This document shows positions 1-6,905 of a stretch of 14,586 nucleotides of DNA, piece by piece; the stretch's first letter is position 1; every line of letters begins with the position of its first letter. The notes under the pieces are model-generated. The model searched no databases. It was given only the letters and a program-made list of their open reading frames with translations, and was not told the DNA's origin. The position numbers were made by a program, and so were the translations under genes. Source of the DNA: Pseudomonas sp. UBA4194 (GTDB lineage Bacteria; Pseudomonadota; Gammaproteobacteria; Pseudomonadales; Pseudomonadaceae); assembly GCF_002379585.1 (NCBI RefSeq), contig NZ_DFUE01000006.1, positions 12,920 through 27,505 of the forward strand, in the 5' to 3' direction.

Positions 1-80
1 GGAGAGGGTTGGGGTGAGGGGACCATCCACCACCAATCCCCAACCCATCCCCAACCCAATCCCCCAACCCCAATCACCCC
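1..80. repeat. G/C-tract repeat at the 3' end of the chemoreceptor gene
   Basis: Positions 1-21 form a G-rich element containing GGGTTGGGG at 6-14. Positions 38-80 carry seven C-tracts of 3-5 bases (38-41, 44-46, 49-52, 55-57, 61-65, 68-71, 77-80) separated by 2-5 bases. CCCCAACCC recurs at 38-46, 49-57 and 62-70, and is the reverse complement of 6-14, so the two parts can fold on each other. The last tract lies in the final Gly codon of the minus-strand chemoreceptor gene; the rest is its 3' flank, where the transcript would be G-rich. The G-rich element resembles a short intergenic repeat I recall from Pseudomonas genomes; that link is from memory. Confidence 0.6.
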
Positions 81-2131
81 AAATTGAACCGCGCCGTATT
101 CTCGCTCAACACCCGACTCCCCTGCCCCAACCGATCCGCCGCCTGGTTCACCGCCCGCGCGCCATCGAGCAACCTCACCGCCGCCTGATCCACCTGCTGA
201 ATATTGCCGCTGACCTCATCGGCCGTCGCTGCCTGCTCTTCCACCGCCGTGGCAATCTGCGCCAATGTATCGGTCACCCCTTGCACAGCCCCAGCAATCT
301 CACCCAACCGATCGCCCAGGCCCATCACCGCTTGCGCGTCGGTCTGCGCCTGCCCACAAGCCGCCTGCATCAGCTCCACCGCCTGCTTGACCGTGGAGCG
401 CAGGCTTTCCACCGTGCCGGCGATCTGTCCGGTAGAGGCCTGGGTTCGTTGCGACAGGCTGCGTACCTCATCGGCCACCACTGCAAACCCCCGGCCTTGC
501 TCGCCCGCCCGCGCCGCTTCGATCGCCGCATTGAGCGCGAGCAAATTGGTCTGCTCGGCGATCCCGCGAATAGCATCCACCACCGACTGAATCTGCTGAC
601 CCTGCTCGCTGACCCGCCCCAACGCAGCGGCCGTATCGGTCAGTCGCTGATTGAGCTGCTGAATGCTCGCCGTGGTGCGCTGGCTGTCGCGGCTGCTGTC
701 TTCAGCAATCTGCCGGGTGTGCTGCGCACTGCTTGAAGCCAGCTCGCAGCTCCTGGCCACGCCCTGGGACGTCGCCGCCAACTGCGTGGCAGCCGCTGCG
801 ATCTGACTGATCTGCTGCTGTTGGGTTTCTACCTCATCGAGTGTGCCGCTGGACTGGTCGTTCAAGGTCACCACAGCATCGCTGAGCTGCACGGTCTCGT
901 GATTGACCCCCAGCAGGCTGCTGCGCAATTGCACCACTGCAGCATTCAGCGCCGTGCTGATGGCGGCCAGTTCGTCACGCCCCTGCACCGCCACCTGCAC
1001 ACTCAAATTACCGTCACGCAGGGACTGCGCCAAGGTGGTGATACCGCTGGCGCTGCGACGAATAGAGGTCTGCAGGCAGATGAACAGATACAACGCGGCC
1101 AACAGCAGCAAGGTAAACACCGCCGCCACCGGCACGAACTGCTGGATAGCCTGATCGTGGTAATAGCCAAGCCGCGCATCCAGCGACAGCAACGATTCGT
1201 GACGCAGTTCGGTCAGGCTGGTGAGCATACCGTCGATGCTGCTGGCGAACTGCGCCGCGGTCAGCTTGATCTCGCCGCCGAACAGGTTGTCATCGAGGTT
1301 CTTGAGCTGACCATCGATCACACCCAGGGTCTTGCTGTACTGGTCATCCCAACCCTTGAGTTCGGCAGGCAGACGATGCTGCAGAGGCGCCGCCGCCTTG
1401 ACCAACTGTTCCCGCGCGTCGGCAATGCGTCCACGCAAGTCGCGCATCTGCAAGCGGCTCTGCAGGCTGAACTGCCCAGCCACCAGGGATGAGTGGCCGA
1501 TACTGCCGAGTCGGCCAACCCGCTCGATCATGTCTGGCGCTTGCTGTGTGGCCACCTGCATCAACAGATAGGTTTCCATCCAGGGATCGTGAATCAAGCC
1601 GCTGGCCATGGCGATCTGCTCGCGCAGCATCTGCACCGCGCTCAGGCTGGCGGTGAAGCGCTCGTAACCATCAGGCCACCAGCCCACTTGGCGCAGGCTG
1701 GCCAGGTCGAGCCCCTTGAGCCCAGCCTCGACAGCTTGCAGGCGCTCCAGGGTTTCACCAGGCGCCTTGTCCTGGACCAGCACCGCACGCGTCTGCTGCA
1801 CAGCCTGATCGATCTGCGGGCTGGCCGCTTCCAGCGCGCCGATGGCCGCCAGCGCCTCGGGGGTCGGCTGACGCAGGATGTCCACCGCTTTCCAACGCGC
1901 GGCGCGGTTACGCTGCGCTGAGAGCTGGGCATCCAGGTCATCGAGCGAGAGCAACTGATGCACGCCGCTGCGCTCCGCCGCGATAACCGCCAGCCGGGCG
2001 TAGTAATCCTGGCCCAGCAACCAGAGGCTGCCCACCAGCGGCAGGATGAACAGCAAGAACAACAGCTGGAATTTGCGAGCGAAACCGAATCGCCCCAGCA
2101 GACGGATACCAGGTGACAACAGAGCGTGCAT
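74..2131 (-). CDS. Methyl-accepting chemotaxis protein with a large helical periplasmic sensor domain
   Basis: A 685-residue transmembrane chemoreceptor that would signal through CheW and CheA to the flagellar motor. A short cytoplasmic N-terminus is followed by membrane segment 1 (about 21-40). A predicted all-helical periplasmic domain of about 290 residues follows, then membrane segment 2 (about 332-354). A HAMP linker (about 353-407) leads into the coiled-coil signalling domain. The conserved hairpin tip is clear at about 523-556, with EQTNLLALNAAIEAARAGE and then GRGFAVVADEVR. The protein ends in ARFNLG, with no CheR/CheB-binding pentapeptide. The ATG at 2131 is preceded by GGAG, nine bases away. 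The ligand cannot be read from sequence: the sensor region is longer than a Tar-type four-helix bundle and might be a two-module helical domain. It appears monocistronic, and I found no convincing sigma-28 or sigma-54 promoter upstream. Confidence 0.93.
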   Translation of the reverse strand: MHALLSPGIRLLGRFGFARKFQLLFLLFILPLVGSLWLLGQDYYARLAVIAAERSGVHQLLSLDDLDAQLSAQRNRAARWKAVDILRQPTPEALAAIGALEAASPQIDQAVQQTRAVLVQDKAPGETLERLQAVEAGLKGLDLASLRQVGWWPDGYERFTASLSAVQMLREQIAMASGLIHDPWMETYLLMQVATQQAPDMIERVGRLGSIGHSSLVAGQFSLQSRLQMRDLRGRIADAREQLVKAAAPLQHRLPAELKGWDDQYSKTLGVIDGQLKNLDDNLFGGEIKLTAAQFASSIDGMLTSLTELRHESLLSLDARLGYYHDQAIQQFVPVAAVFTLLLLAALYLFICLQTSIRRSASGITTLAQSLRDGNLSVQVAVQGRDELAAISTALNAAVVQLRSSLLGVNHETVQLSDAVVTLNDQSSGTLDEVETQQQQISQIAAAATQLAATSQGVARSCELASSSAQHTRQIAEDSSRDSQRTTASIQQLNQRLTDTAAALGRVSEQGQQIQSVVDAIRGIAEQTNLLALNAAIEAARAGEQGRGFAVVADEVRSLSQRTQASTGQIAGTVESLRSTVKQAVELMQAACGQAQTDAQAVMGLGDRLGEIAGAVQGVTDTLAQIATAVEEQAATADEVSGNIQQVDQAAVRLLDGARAVNQAADRLGQGSRVLSENTARFNLG

Positions 2132-2529
2132 GTCCGACTACTCCACGGATGCGAGAGACGCCTACGGATAAATGGCGCCAGCAAAGTGCCATTGGAGCAA
2201 GATTCAGACCAACGTCCGCAGCCACGCGCGGCAGGCCCGCAGCCCGCGAGGGCACAGGCGCCGCATCGTGTTGGTGCATCTGACCCGGTTGTTACGCTCC
2301 CATTGAGTGCAGGGCCAGTGTAACCGCCGGTGTCACACCCCCCGTTCCACACGCCCCAGACCCCACGGTCTGCACACCTCGCGCATGTGGCCCGAAATCT
2401 GCTTTACGCAAACCACAAAAGCTGACCAGTCAGTTAGGTTTATGCGGCAGGGGCGGCATTTCGGCCGCCCCTACCAATCAGGATAACGGCCAACACGATC
2501 GACGGCGCTCATCGCGCCAGGGGAGCACC
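2132..2529. other. Divergent intergenic region between chemoreceptor and purine permease
   Basis: This 398 bp stretch without a supported gene must hold both divergent promoters. Three small inverted repeats are visible. CAGACC-CCAC-GGTCTG lies at 2357-2372. CTGAC-CA-GTCAG lies at 2422-2433, a compact palindrome of the kind TetR-type repressors often bind. A perfect hairpin at 2449-2472 is listed separately. Looser GTTAC/GTAAC arms flank about 2290-2325. No convincing -35/-10 pair stands out for either gene, and no open frame here has gene-like composition. Operator roles are inference from symmetry alone. Confidence 0.5.
2449..2472 (+). promoter_or_regulatory. Perfect hairpin in the presumed leader of the purine permease gene
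   Basis: AGGGGCGGC and GCCGCCCCT form a perfect 9 bp stem around a six-base loop (ATTTCG). It ends 57 bp before the permease start codon. No T-run follows, so it is not a canonical intrinsic terminator. It could be a 5'-UTR element or a degenerate repeat. It does not show the conserved core of a purine riboswitch as far as I can judge by eye. Confidence 0.4.
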
Positions 2530-3825
2530 ATGCTGGACTCGCTGTTCAAACTCAAAGCCCACAACACCACCGTGCGCACCGAAATACTCGCGGGCGTGAC
2601 CACCTTCCTGGCCATGGCTTACATCCTGTTCGTCAACCCGAGCATTCTCGGCGAAACCGGCATGGACAAGGGTGCGCTGTTCGTTGCCACCTGCCTGGCG
2701 GCGGCGATTGGTTCGGCCATCATGGGCCTGATCGCCAACTACCCGATCGCCTTGGCGCCGGGCATGGGCCTGAACGCCTTTTTCACCTACACCGTGGTGC
2801 TGCACCTGGGGCATAGCTGGCAGGTGGCACTGGGCGCGGTGTTCATCTCGGCGGTGTGCTTCTTCCTGTTGTCGATCTTTCGTATCCGCGAGTGGATCAT
2901 CAACAGCATCCCCTTGCCCTTGCGCTCGGCCATCGCCGCCGGCATCGGTCTGTTCCTGGCGCTGATCGCCCTGCACAACGCCGGGATCGTGGTGGACAAC
3001 CCGGCAACACTGGTCGGCATGGGCGACCTGTCCAAGCCCGAACCGGTGCTGGCAATCATCGGTTTCTTTATCATCGTGGCATTGGAAGCGCTGAAAGTGC
3101 GCGGGTCGGTGCTGATCGGCATCCTGCTGGTCACCGTCGCCTCCATCCTGCTGGGCGTAACACCCTTCGGTGGCGTCGTATCGATGCCCCCCTCGCTGGC
3201 GCCCACCTTCCTGCAACTGGACATCAAAGGCGCCTTCGACGTTGGCCTGATCAGCGTGATCTTCGCGTTTCTGTTCGTCGATCTGTTCGACAACTCGGGC
3301 ACGCTGATCGGTGTGGCCAAGCGCGCGGGCCTGATGAGCAAGGACGGTCATATGCCGAAAATGGGCCGTGCCCTGATCGCCGACAGCACCGCTGCCCTGG
3401 CCGGTTCGCTACTGGGCACCTCGACCACCACCAGCTATATCGAATCGGCGGCAGGCGTCAGTGCCGGTGGCCGCACCGGTCTGACGGCCATCGTGGTGGC
3501 CGTGCTGTTTCTACTCGCGCTGTTCTTCGCGCCGCTGGCGGGCAGCGTGCCTGCATTCGCCACGGCGCCTGCGTTGCTGTTCGTGGCCGTGCTGATGGCC
3601 TCGGGCCTGGCCGAGATCGACTGGGAAGACATCACCGTGGCTGCGCCGGTTACCGTCACCGCGCTGGCCATGCCCTTGACCTACTCGATCGCCAACGGCA
3701 TCGCCTTCGGCTTCATCAGCTGGACGGCGATCAAGCTGCTCACCGGCAAATGGCGCGACCTGAGCCCCGCCTTGGTGGTGCTTTCAATCATCTTCATCAT
3801 CAAACTCGGCTGGTTCAACGCCTAA
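2530..3825 (+). CDS. NCS2-family (AzgA-like) purine nucleobase permease
   Basis: A 431-residue polytopic inner-membrane protein with about 12-14 hydrophobic segments, the usual length for bacterial AzgA-type nucleobase:cation symporters. These carry adenine or guanine/hypoxanthine inward (E. coli relatives AdeP, AdeQ, GhxP, GhxQ). The N-terminal block (TEILAGVTTFLAMAYILFVN, about 17-36) is typical. So are the APGMGLNAFFTYTVV block (about 77-91), the FLFVDLFDNSGTLIG block (about 246-260), and GTSTTTSYIESAAGVSAGGR (about 297-316). A strong ribosome-binding site (AGGGGAG, 2519-2525) fixes the start. The gene stands alone between a long 5' region with inverted repeats and a 3' REP-like array. Sequence alone does not separate adenine from guanine/hypoxanthine specificity. 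Confidence 0.9.
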   Translation: MLDSLFKLKAHNTTVRTEILAGVTTFLAMAYILFVNPSILGETGMDKGALFVATCLAAAIGSAIMGLIANYPIALAPGMGLNAFFTYTVVLHLGHSWQVALGAVFISAVCFFLLSIFRIREWIINSIPLPLRSAIAAGIGLFLALIALHNAGIVVDNPATLVGMGDLSKPEPVLAIIGFFIIVALEALKVRGSVLIGILLVTVASILLGVTPFGGVVSMPPSLAPTFLQLDIKGAFDVGLISVIFAFLFVDLFDNSGTLIGVAKRAGLMSKDGHMPKMGRALIADSTAALAGSLLGTSTTTSYIESAAGVSAGGRTGLTAIVVAVLFLLALFFAPLAGSVPAFATAPALLFVAVLMASGLAEIDWEDITVAAPVTVTALAMPLTYSIANGIAFGFISWTAIKLLTGKWRDLSPALVVLSIIFIIKLGWFNA

Positions 3826-3843
3826 CCCGCCCCATTGATCGGC

Positions 3844-4194
3844 GCCAAACCGGACCCGGCTCACGCCGGTGTCCTGTAGCAGCGGCGTAAGCCGCGTCCG
3901 GCCTTCCCCAACTCCAACGTCAGCCCCCCCCCGGAATTCGCGCCAAACCCGACCCGGCTTACGCCGGTGCCACACCAGCCCTGTAGCAGCGGGCGTAAGC
4001 CGCGTCCGGCCTTCCCCAACTCCAACGTCAGCCCCCCCCCGGAATTCGCGCCAAACCCCACCCGGCTCACGCCAGTGCCACACCACCCCTGTAGCAGCGG
4101 CGTAAGCCGCGTCCAACCCTCCCCCGCTCCAACGCCAAGCCCCCCCCGGGATTCGCGCCAAACCCGACCCGGCTCACGCCGGTGCTACGGGGAT
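3844..4194. repeat. Tandem array of 107-108 bp units, each an inverted pair of REP-like palindromes
   Basis: About 3.3 copies begin at 3844, 3942, 4050 and 4157 (each opening GCCAAACC). The first is shortened by about 9 bp before its second palindrome, and the fourth stops soon after its first. Each full unit has a minus-oriented palindrome (CCGGC-TTAC-GCCGG in unit 2), then a plus-oriented palindrome in TGTAGCAG-CGGCGTAAGCCGCG, then about 60 bp ending in a C-run and GGAATTCGC. Positions 3885-3950 match 3993-4058 exactly over 66 bases, so at least one duplication is recent. Both palindromes share the GGCGTAAGCC core of pseudomonad REPs, in opposite orientation, as in REPIN doublets. No RAYT transposase gene is in the window. 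Open frames across the array are repeat artefacts. Confidence 0.9.
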
Positions 4195-4239
4195 CGGCTA
4201 AGCTTTTGATCGTATGGATAAATATTTCGAAAAAGAGTG

Positions 4240-4268
4240 TTGACACATTAGCGAATCGAGCGAATAAT
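4240..4268 (+). promoter_or_regulatory. Sigma-70 promoter of the tRNA-Met gene
   Basis: A perfect -35 box TTGACA (4240-4245) and an AATAAT -10 box (4263-4268) are separated by exactly 17 bp. The next bases (GCGCCAC) form a GC-rich discriminator, typical of stringently controlled stable-RNA promoters. Mature tRNA begins at 4280, leaving only a few leader bases. It sits just downstream of the end of the repeat array. Confidence 0.85.
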
Positions 4269-4279
4269 GCGCGCCACTT

Positions 4280-4356
4280 GGCTACATAGCTCAGTTGGTT
4301 AGAGCATAGCATTCATAATGCTGGGGTCCGGGGTTCAAGTCCCTGTGTAGCCACCA
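4280..4356 (+). tRNA. tRNA-Met (CAT anticodon), elongator type
   Basis: A complete 77-base cloverleaf. The acceptor stem is GGCTACA (4280-4286) with TGTAGCC (4346-4352), followed by discriminator A and an encoded CCA (4354-4356). The D stem is GCTC/GAGC (4289-4292, 4302-4305). The anticodon stem is TAGCA/TGCTG, with loop TTCATAA placing CAT at 4314-4316. The T stem is CGGGG/CCCTG around TTCAAGT. The acceptor stem and body match elongator tRNA-Met rather than initiator tRNA, because the first acceptor pair G-C is formed. A lysidine-modified tRNA-Ile2 also carries a CAT anticodon, but the close likeness to E. coli metT-type sequence favours Met. Confidence 0.95.
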
Positions 4357-4362
4357 AGTACG

Positions 4363-4396
4363 AAAAAGGGCTTACCGCAAGGTAGGCCCTTTTTTT
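4363..4396 (+). terminator. Intrinsic terminator of tRNA-Met
   Basis: AGGGCTTACC (4367-4376) pairs with GGTAGGCCCT (4381-4390) through one G-T wobble, around a GCAA tetraloop, and runs into seven Ts (4390-4396). An A-run before the stem extends the hairpin and could also serve as the U-tract of a terminator for transcription arriving from the other side. It begins seven bases after the tRNA CCA end and separates it from the converging TerC-family gene. Confidence 0.9.
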
Positions 4397-4425
4397 ATGG
4401 GCGCCATTCCCTGGCGCCCCCCTCT

Positions 4426-5118
4426 TCAGGCAGAACGTTGCGCTACACCCGCGCGCCGCGCCAGCCACCACCCCAACAGCAACACCGTCGCAGCGCCCAA
4501 ACCGCTGGCCGCGTAATGCAACCAGGGTAACGACTCAGGCACATAGCCCAGCAACGCCCTGTCCTCCAACGCCATGCCGCCCGCGATCCAGCCAATCAAC
4601 GCGCCGCCGAACTGCACCACGATAGGGAAGCGCTCCATCAGCGCCAGCACCAAGCGACTGCACAGCACGATCACCGGAATGCTCACCAGTACGCCAAAGG
4701 CCACCAGATAAAGATTCCCGTCGCCCGCCGCCGCCACCGCCAGCACGTTATCCAGCGACATGACCACGTCCGCCACGATGATGGTCTTGATCGCAGTCCA
4801 CAAACGCGTGCCGCCGTCGACGTTTTCCTCCTCTTCCTCCCGGTGTGCGGCCAGCTTGATGCCGATCCATAACAGCACCACCGCCCCCAACAGCTTCAGA
4901 TAGGGCAGTTCCAGCAACTGCATGGCAAAGAACAGCAGCACCACCCGCAACGCGATAGCGCCGGCCATGCCGCCCAGGATCGCCCTGCCCTGCAACTGCT
5001 TGGGCAGCCTGCGACAGGCCATGGCAATCACCACAGCGTTGTCACCGCCCAGCAACAGGTCGATGGCGATGATCTGCAGCAACGCTGCCCATATAGCGGG
5101 GTCCGTCATCCAGGTCAT
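4426..5118 (-). CDS. TerC-family integral membrane protein (YjbE-like), possible metal exporter
   Basis: A 230-residue protein with about seven hydrophobic segments. It has the TerC hallmarks of acidic membrane motifs: IDLLLGGDNAVV (about 19-30, with D20, D26 and N27) and VADVVMSLDNVLAV (about 115-128, with D117, D123 and N124). A charged loop with five consecutive Glu (94-98) sits between the halves. TerC proteins, including Alx/MeeF relatives, have been linked to manganese efflux during exoenzyme metalation or alkaline stress; a metal role here is family-based inference. The start is taken at 5118 because GGGGA lies seven bases upstream; a second ATG at 5109 is possible. The frame stays open far upstream, but that part is antisense to the dehydrogenase gene and is not real. 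I saw no yybP-ykoY (Mn) riboswitch in the 84 bp to the divergent neighbour. Confidence 0.87.
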   Translation of the reverse strand: MTWMTDPAIWAALLQIIAIDLLLGGDNAVVIAMACRRLPKQLQGRAILGGMAGAIALRVVLLFFAMQLLELPYLKLLGAVVLLWIGIKLAAHREEEEENVDGGTRLWTAIKTIIVADVVMSLDNVLAVAAAGDGNLYLVAFGVLVSIPVIVLCSRLVLALMERFPIVVQFGGALIGWIAGGMALEDRALLGYVPESLPWLHYAASGLGAATVLLLGWWLARRAGVAQRSA

Positions 5119-5202
5119 TGCGTGTCCCCATGGCAGGAAAAATTGAATGCCCGAAGGCGCGCAGTTGTAACATAACCGCCATTTCTGACCTCGGAGGCTT
5201 CC

Positions 5203-6144
5203 ATGAGTGCAACCGTGCTGGTGCTGGTTGAAACCATCAACGACTACCTGCCGATTTTGCAGGACCCAGGCTATGAGCTGATTCTGGCGCCCACCCCGGA
5301 TAGCCGCGCCGAAGCCATAAAAGCTCATGCGCAGCGCATCGATGCCGTTCTGACTCGTGGCCCACTGGGCTTGACCGCCGAAGAGATGAACGCCCTGCCG
5401 AACCTGAAGATCATCTGCGTGATCGGCGCCGGGTACGAAAACGTCGATTTGCACGCCGCCAAGGCTCATGGCCTGACGGTCACCAATGGCGCCGGCGTGA
5501 ATGCCTCGTCCGTGGCCGATCACACCATGGCGCTGCTCCTGGCAGCAGTACGTGGCATTACCACGGCCGATGCCAGTGTGCGTCGGGGCGAATGGGCGAA
5601 GACCATGCGCCCGTGCCTGGCCGGCAAGCGACTGGGCATTCTTGGGCTGGGTGCTGTAGGCATGGCCATCGCCAGACGGGCAGCGCTGGGTTTCGACATG
5701 AGCATCAGTTATCACAATCGTCGTCCACGCAGCGACGTGCCCTATGACTACCGGGCATCGCCTCAGGCGCTGGCAGCGGATTGTGATTTTCTGATCGCGG
5801 CCACCCCTGGCGGGGCCGACACCCGGGCGATCGTCGATGCCCAGGTGCTCAATGCACTCGGACCGCAGGGATTCTTCATCAACATTGCCCGCGGCAGCGT
5901 GGTGGACACGCCGGCGCTGCTCTCGGCGCTGCGGGAAAACACCATCGCCGGCGCCGCCCTGGATGTCTTCGATGACGAACCCAACGTACCGGATGCGTTG
6001 AAAGAGCTGGAAAACGTCGTGCTTACGCCACACGTGGCAGGGCTTTCACCCGAGGCCATGGAAGGTGTCGTGCGGATGGTCGAGCGCAACCTGACAGCGT
6101 TCTTCAGCGGGCGACCTGTATTGACGCCGGTGCCCATGCCCTAG
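5203..6144 (+). CDS. D-isomer-specific 2-hydroxyacid dehydrogenase, probably NADPH-dependent glyoxylate/hydroxypyruvate reductase
   Basis: A 313-residue cytosolic oxidoreductase of usual family length. The Rossmann dinucleotide motif is GLGAVG (148-153). The catalytic trio is R230 (in NIARGSVVDTPAL), E259 (in FDDEP) and H277 (in TPHVAG). After the second Rossmann strand it has SYHNRRP (about 169-175). Basic residues there, in place of the acidic residue that binds NAD, are typical of the NADPH-using glyoxylate/hydroxypyruvate reductase branch. This points to reduction of glyoxylate or hydroxypyruvate rather than lactate; the exact substrate is inference. GGAGG at 5193-5197 lies five bases before the ATG. 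The gene is divergent from the TerC gene and ends 25 bp before a REP doublet that separates it from the converging sodC. Confidence 0.88.
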   Translation: MSATVLVLVETINDYLPILQDPGYELILAPTPDSRAEAIKAHAQRIDAVLTRGPLGLTAEEMNALPNLKIICVIGAGYENVDLHAAKAHGLTVTNGAGVNASSVADHTMALLLAAVRGITTADASVRRGEWAKTMRPCLAGKRLGILGLGAVGMAIARRAALGFDMSISYHNRRPRSDVPYDYRASPQALAADCDFLIAATPGGADTRAIVDAQVLNALGPQGFFINIARGSVVDTPALLSALRENTIAGAALDVFDDEPNVPDALKELENVVLTPHVAGLSPEAMEGVVRMVERNLTAFFSGRPVLTPVPMP

Positions 6145-6169
6145 AGAAATACGGAATTCGGCGGTGCGT

Positions 6170-6261
6170 GTGCTGGCGTCTTCGCGGCTTTACGCCGCTC
6201 CTACATGGATGAACGCCACGACCCCTGTAGGAGCGGCGTGCAGCCGCGAAGAGGCCAGCAC
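6170..6261. repeat. REP doublet (REPIN-like inverted pair)
   Basis: Two 36-base arms (6170-6205 and 6226-6261) are inverted copies matching at 33 of 36 positions, separated by 20 bases. The arms carry the pseudomonad REP pattern TTCGCGGC...GCCGCTCCTACA. Each arm also holds an internal short palindrome (GCGGC/GCCGC type). It sits exactly between two converging genes, where the long RNA hairpin could protect 3' ends or limit read-through from either side. Confidence 0.92.
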
Positions 6262-6280
6262 TACCAACACACACCTCGGA

Positions 6281-6805
6281 TCAGATAACCCCGCACGCCA
6301 TACGCGCCGCGCCACCACCCAGCGGTGCCGGCGAGTCAGCGTGGTTATCACCACCGGCATGCACCATCAGCGCATGCCCTTCGATCTCGCTCAACTTCTT
6401 GATGCGCGGCGCCAGGACCGGATAGGTCGCGGTGCCGTCAGCATTCACGTAGATCGCCGGCAAGTCACCCAAATGGCCCTTGTCGTCGTATGGCCCCAGA
6501 TGCTTGCCGGTCTTCTGCGGGTCGAAATGCCCACCCGCCGCTTCGGCAGCCGACATCTTGCCGTCCTTCATGGCAGACGCGCAGCTACCGTTGGCATGCA
6601 CGTGGAACCCATGCACGCCAGCAGGCAGCGACTTGAGCTGCGGCGTGAACTCCAGGCCGTAAGGGGTTTCATCGATCTTGACCAACCCGATGGGCTGAGG
6701 CGCACCTTCGGCGCTCACCAGGTTGATCTGGACTTCCTTGGATGCCGCATGGGCGCTGCCGATCGACATCGCCGCCATCAGCGCAAGCCAGCCATAGGAT
6801 TTCAT
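6281..6805 (-). CDS. sodC: Periplasmic Cu,Zn superoxide dismutase
   Basis: A 174-residue precursor that converts superoxide to oxygen and hydrogen peroxide in the periplasm. The first 20 residues are a signal peptide (hydrophobic core LALMAAMSIG, cleavage expected after SAHA). Metal ligands are complete: H68 and H70 in GFHVH, bridging H93 in GGHFD, H102 and H111 and D114 in the zinc loop, and H149 in HALMVHAGGDN. C75 (NGSC) and C171 (MACG) would form the conserved disulfide. The start at 6805 is fixed by AAAGGAGG (6810-6817) four bases upstream; an in-frame extension to 6844 would spoil the signal peptide. The gene lies downstream of the carbonic anhydrase gene on the same strand, but about 100 bp with two inverted repeats between them suggest its own control. 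Confidence 0.95.
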   Translation of the reverse strand: MKSYGWLALMAAMSIGSAHAASKEVQINLVSAEGAPQPIGLVKIDETPYGLEFTPQLKSLPAGVHGFHVHANGSCASAMKDGKMSAAEAAGGHFDPQKTGKHLGPYDDKGHLGDLPAIYVNADGTATYPVLAPRIKKLSEIEGHALMVHAGGDNHADSPAPLGGGAARMACGVI

Positions 6806-6825
6806 CGTGCCTCCTTTCCATTGCA

Positions 6826-6862
6826 AATGAACATCGATTGTCATTCACGGCACCAGCCGTGA
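6826..6862. promoter_or_regulatory. Two adjoining inverted repeats upstream of sodC
   Basis: Positions 6826-6845 form an imperfect 20 bp palindrome: AATGA and TCATT outer arms around a perfect ATCGAT centre, with 16 of 20 positions symmetric. Next to it, TCACGGC (6845-6851) and GCCGTGA (6856-6862) form a 7 bp stem with an ACCA loop. The first ends 21 bases before the sodC start codon and could be an operator. The AT-rich arms only loosely recall a Fur-type box. The second could be an operator or a weak 3' hairpin of the carbonic anhydrase transcript; it has no T-run. Confidence 0.4.
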
Positions 6863-6905
6863 CCTGATCAATAGAGTTCGCAGAAGGCGCGGTCGTTCCA
6901 GTCGA

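Noticed and set aside
2182..2200. TGGCAC...TTGC resembling a sigma-54 promoter before the chemoreceptor gene (minus strand)
   Set aside because: The GG and GC elements are about 8 bases apart rather than the required 12, so sigma-54 could not use it.
2509..3351. Long minus-strand open frame antisense to the purine permease
   Set aside because: Its translation is Gln/His/Asp-rich low-complexity of the type produced by the opposite strand of GC-rich genes. The plus strand encodes a clear NCS2 permease with family motifs.
3784..4312. Open frames through the tandem array encoding repetitive Gly/Arg/Val-rich peptides
   Set aside because: They exist in several frames on both strands because the repeat unit lacks stop codons. 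They have no ribosome-binding site and one overlaps the tRNA gene.
5119..5202. yybP-ykoY manganese riboswitch before the TerC-family gene
   Set aside because: Such elements often precede terC-type genes, but only 84 bp separate the divergent starts and I cannot see the conserved core.
5119..6033. Upstream in-frame extension of the TerC-family gene
   Set aside because: It lies antisense to the dehydrogenase gene, with non-membrane, His/Gln-rich composition. A good ribosome-binding site precedes the ATG at 5118.
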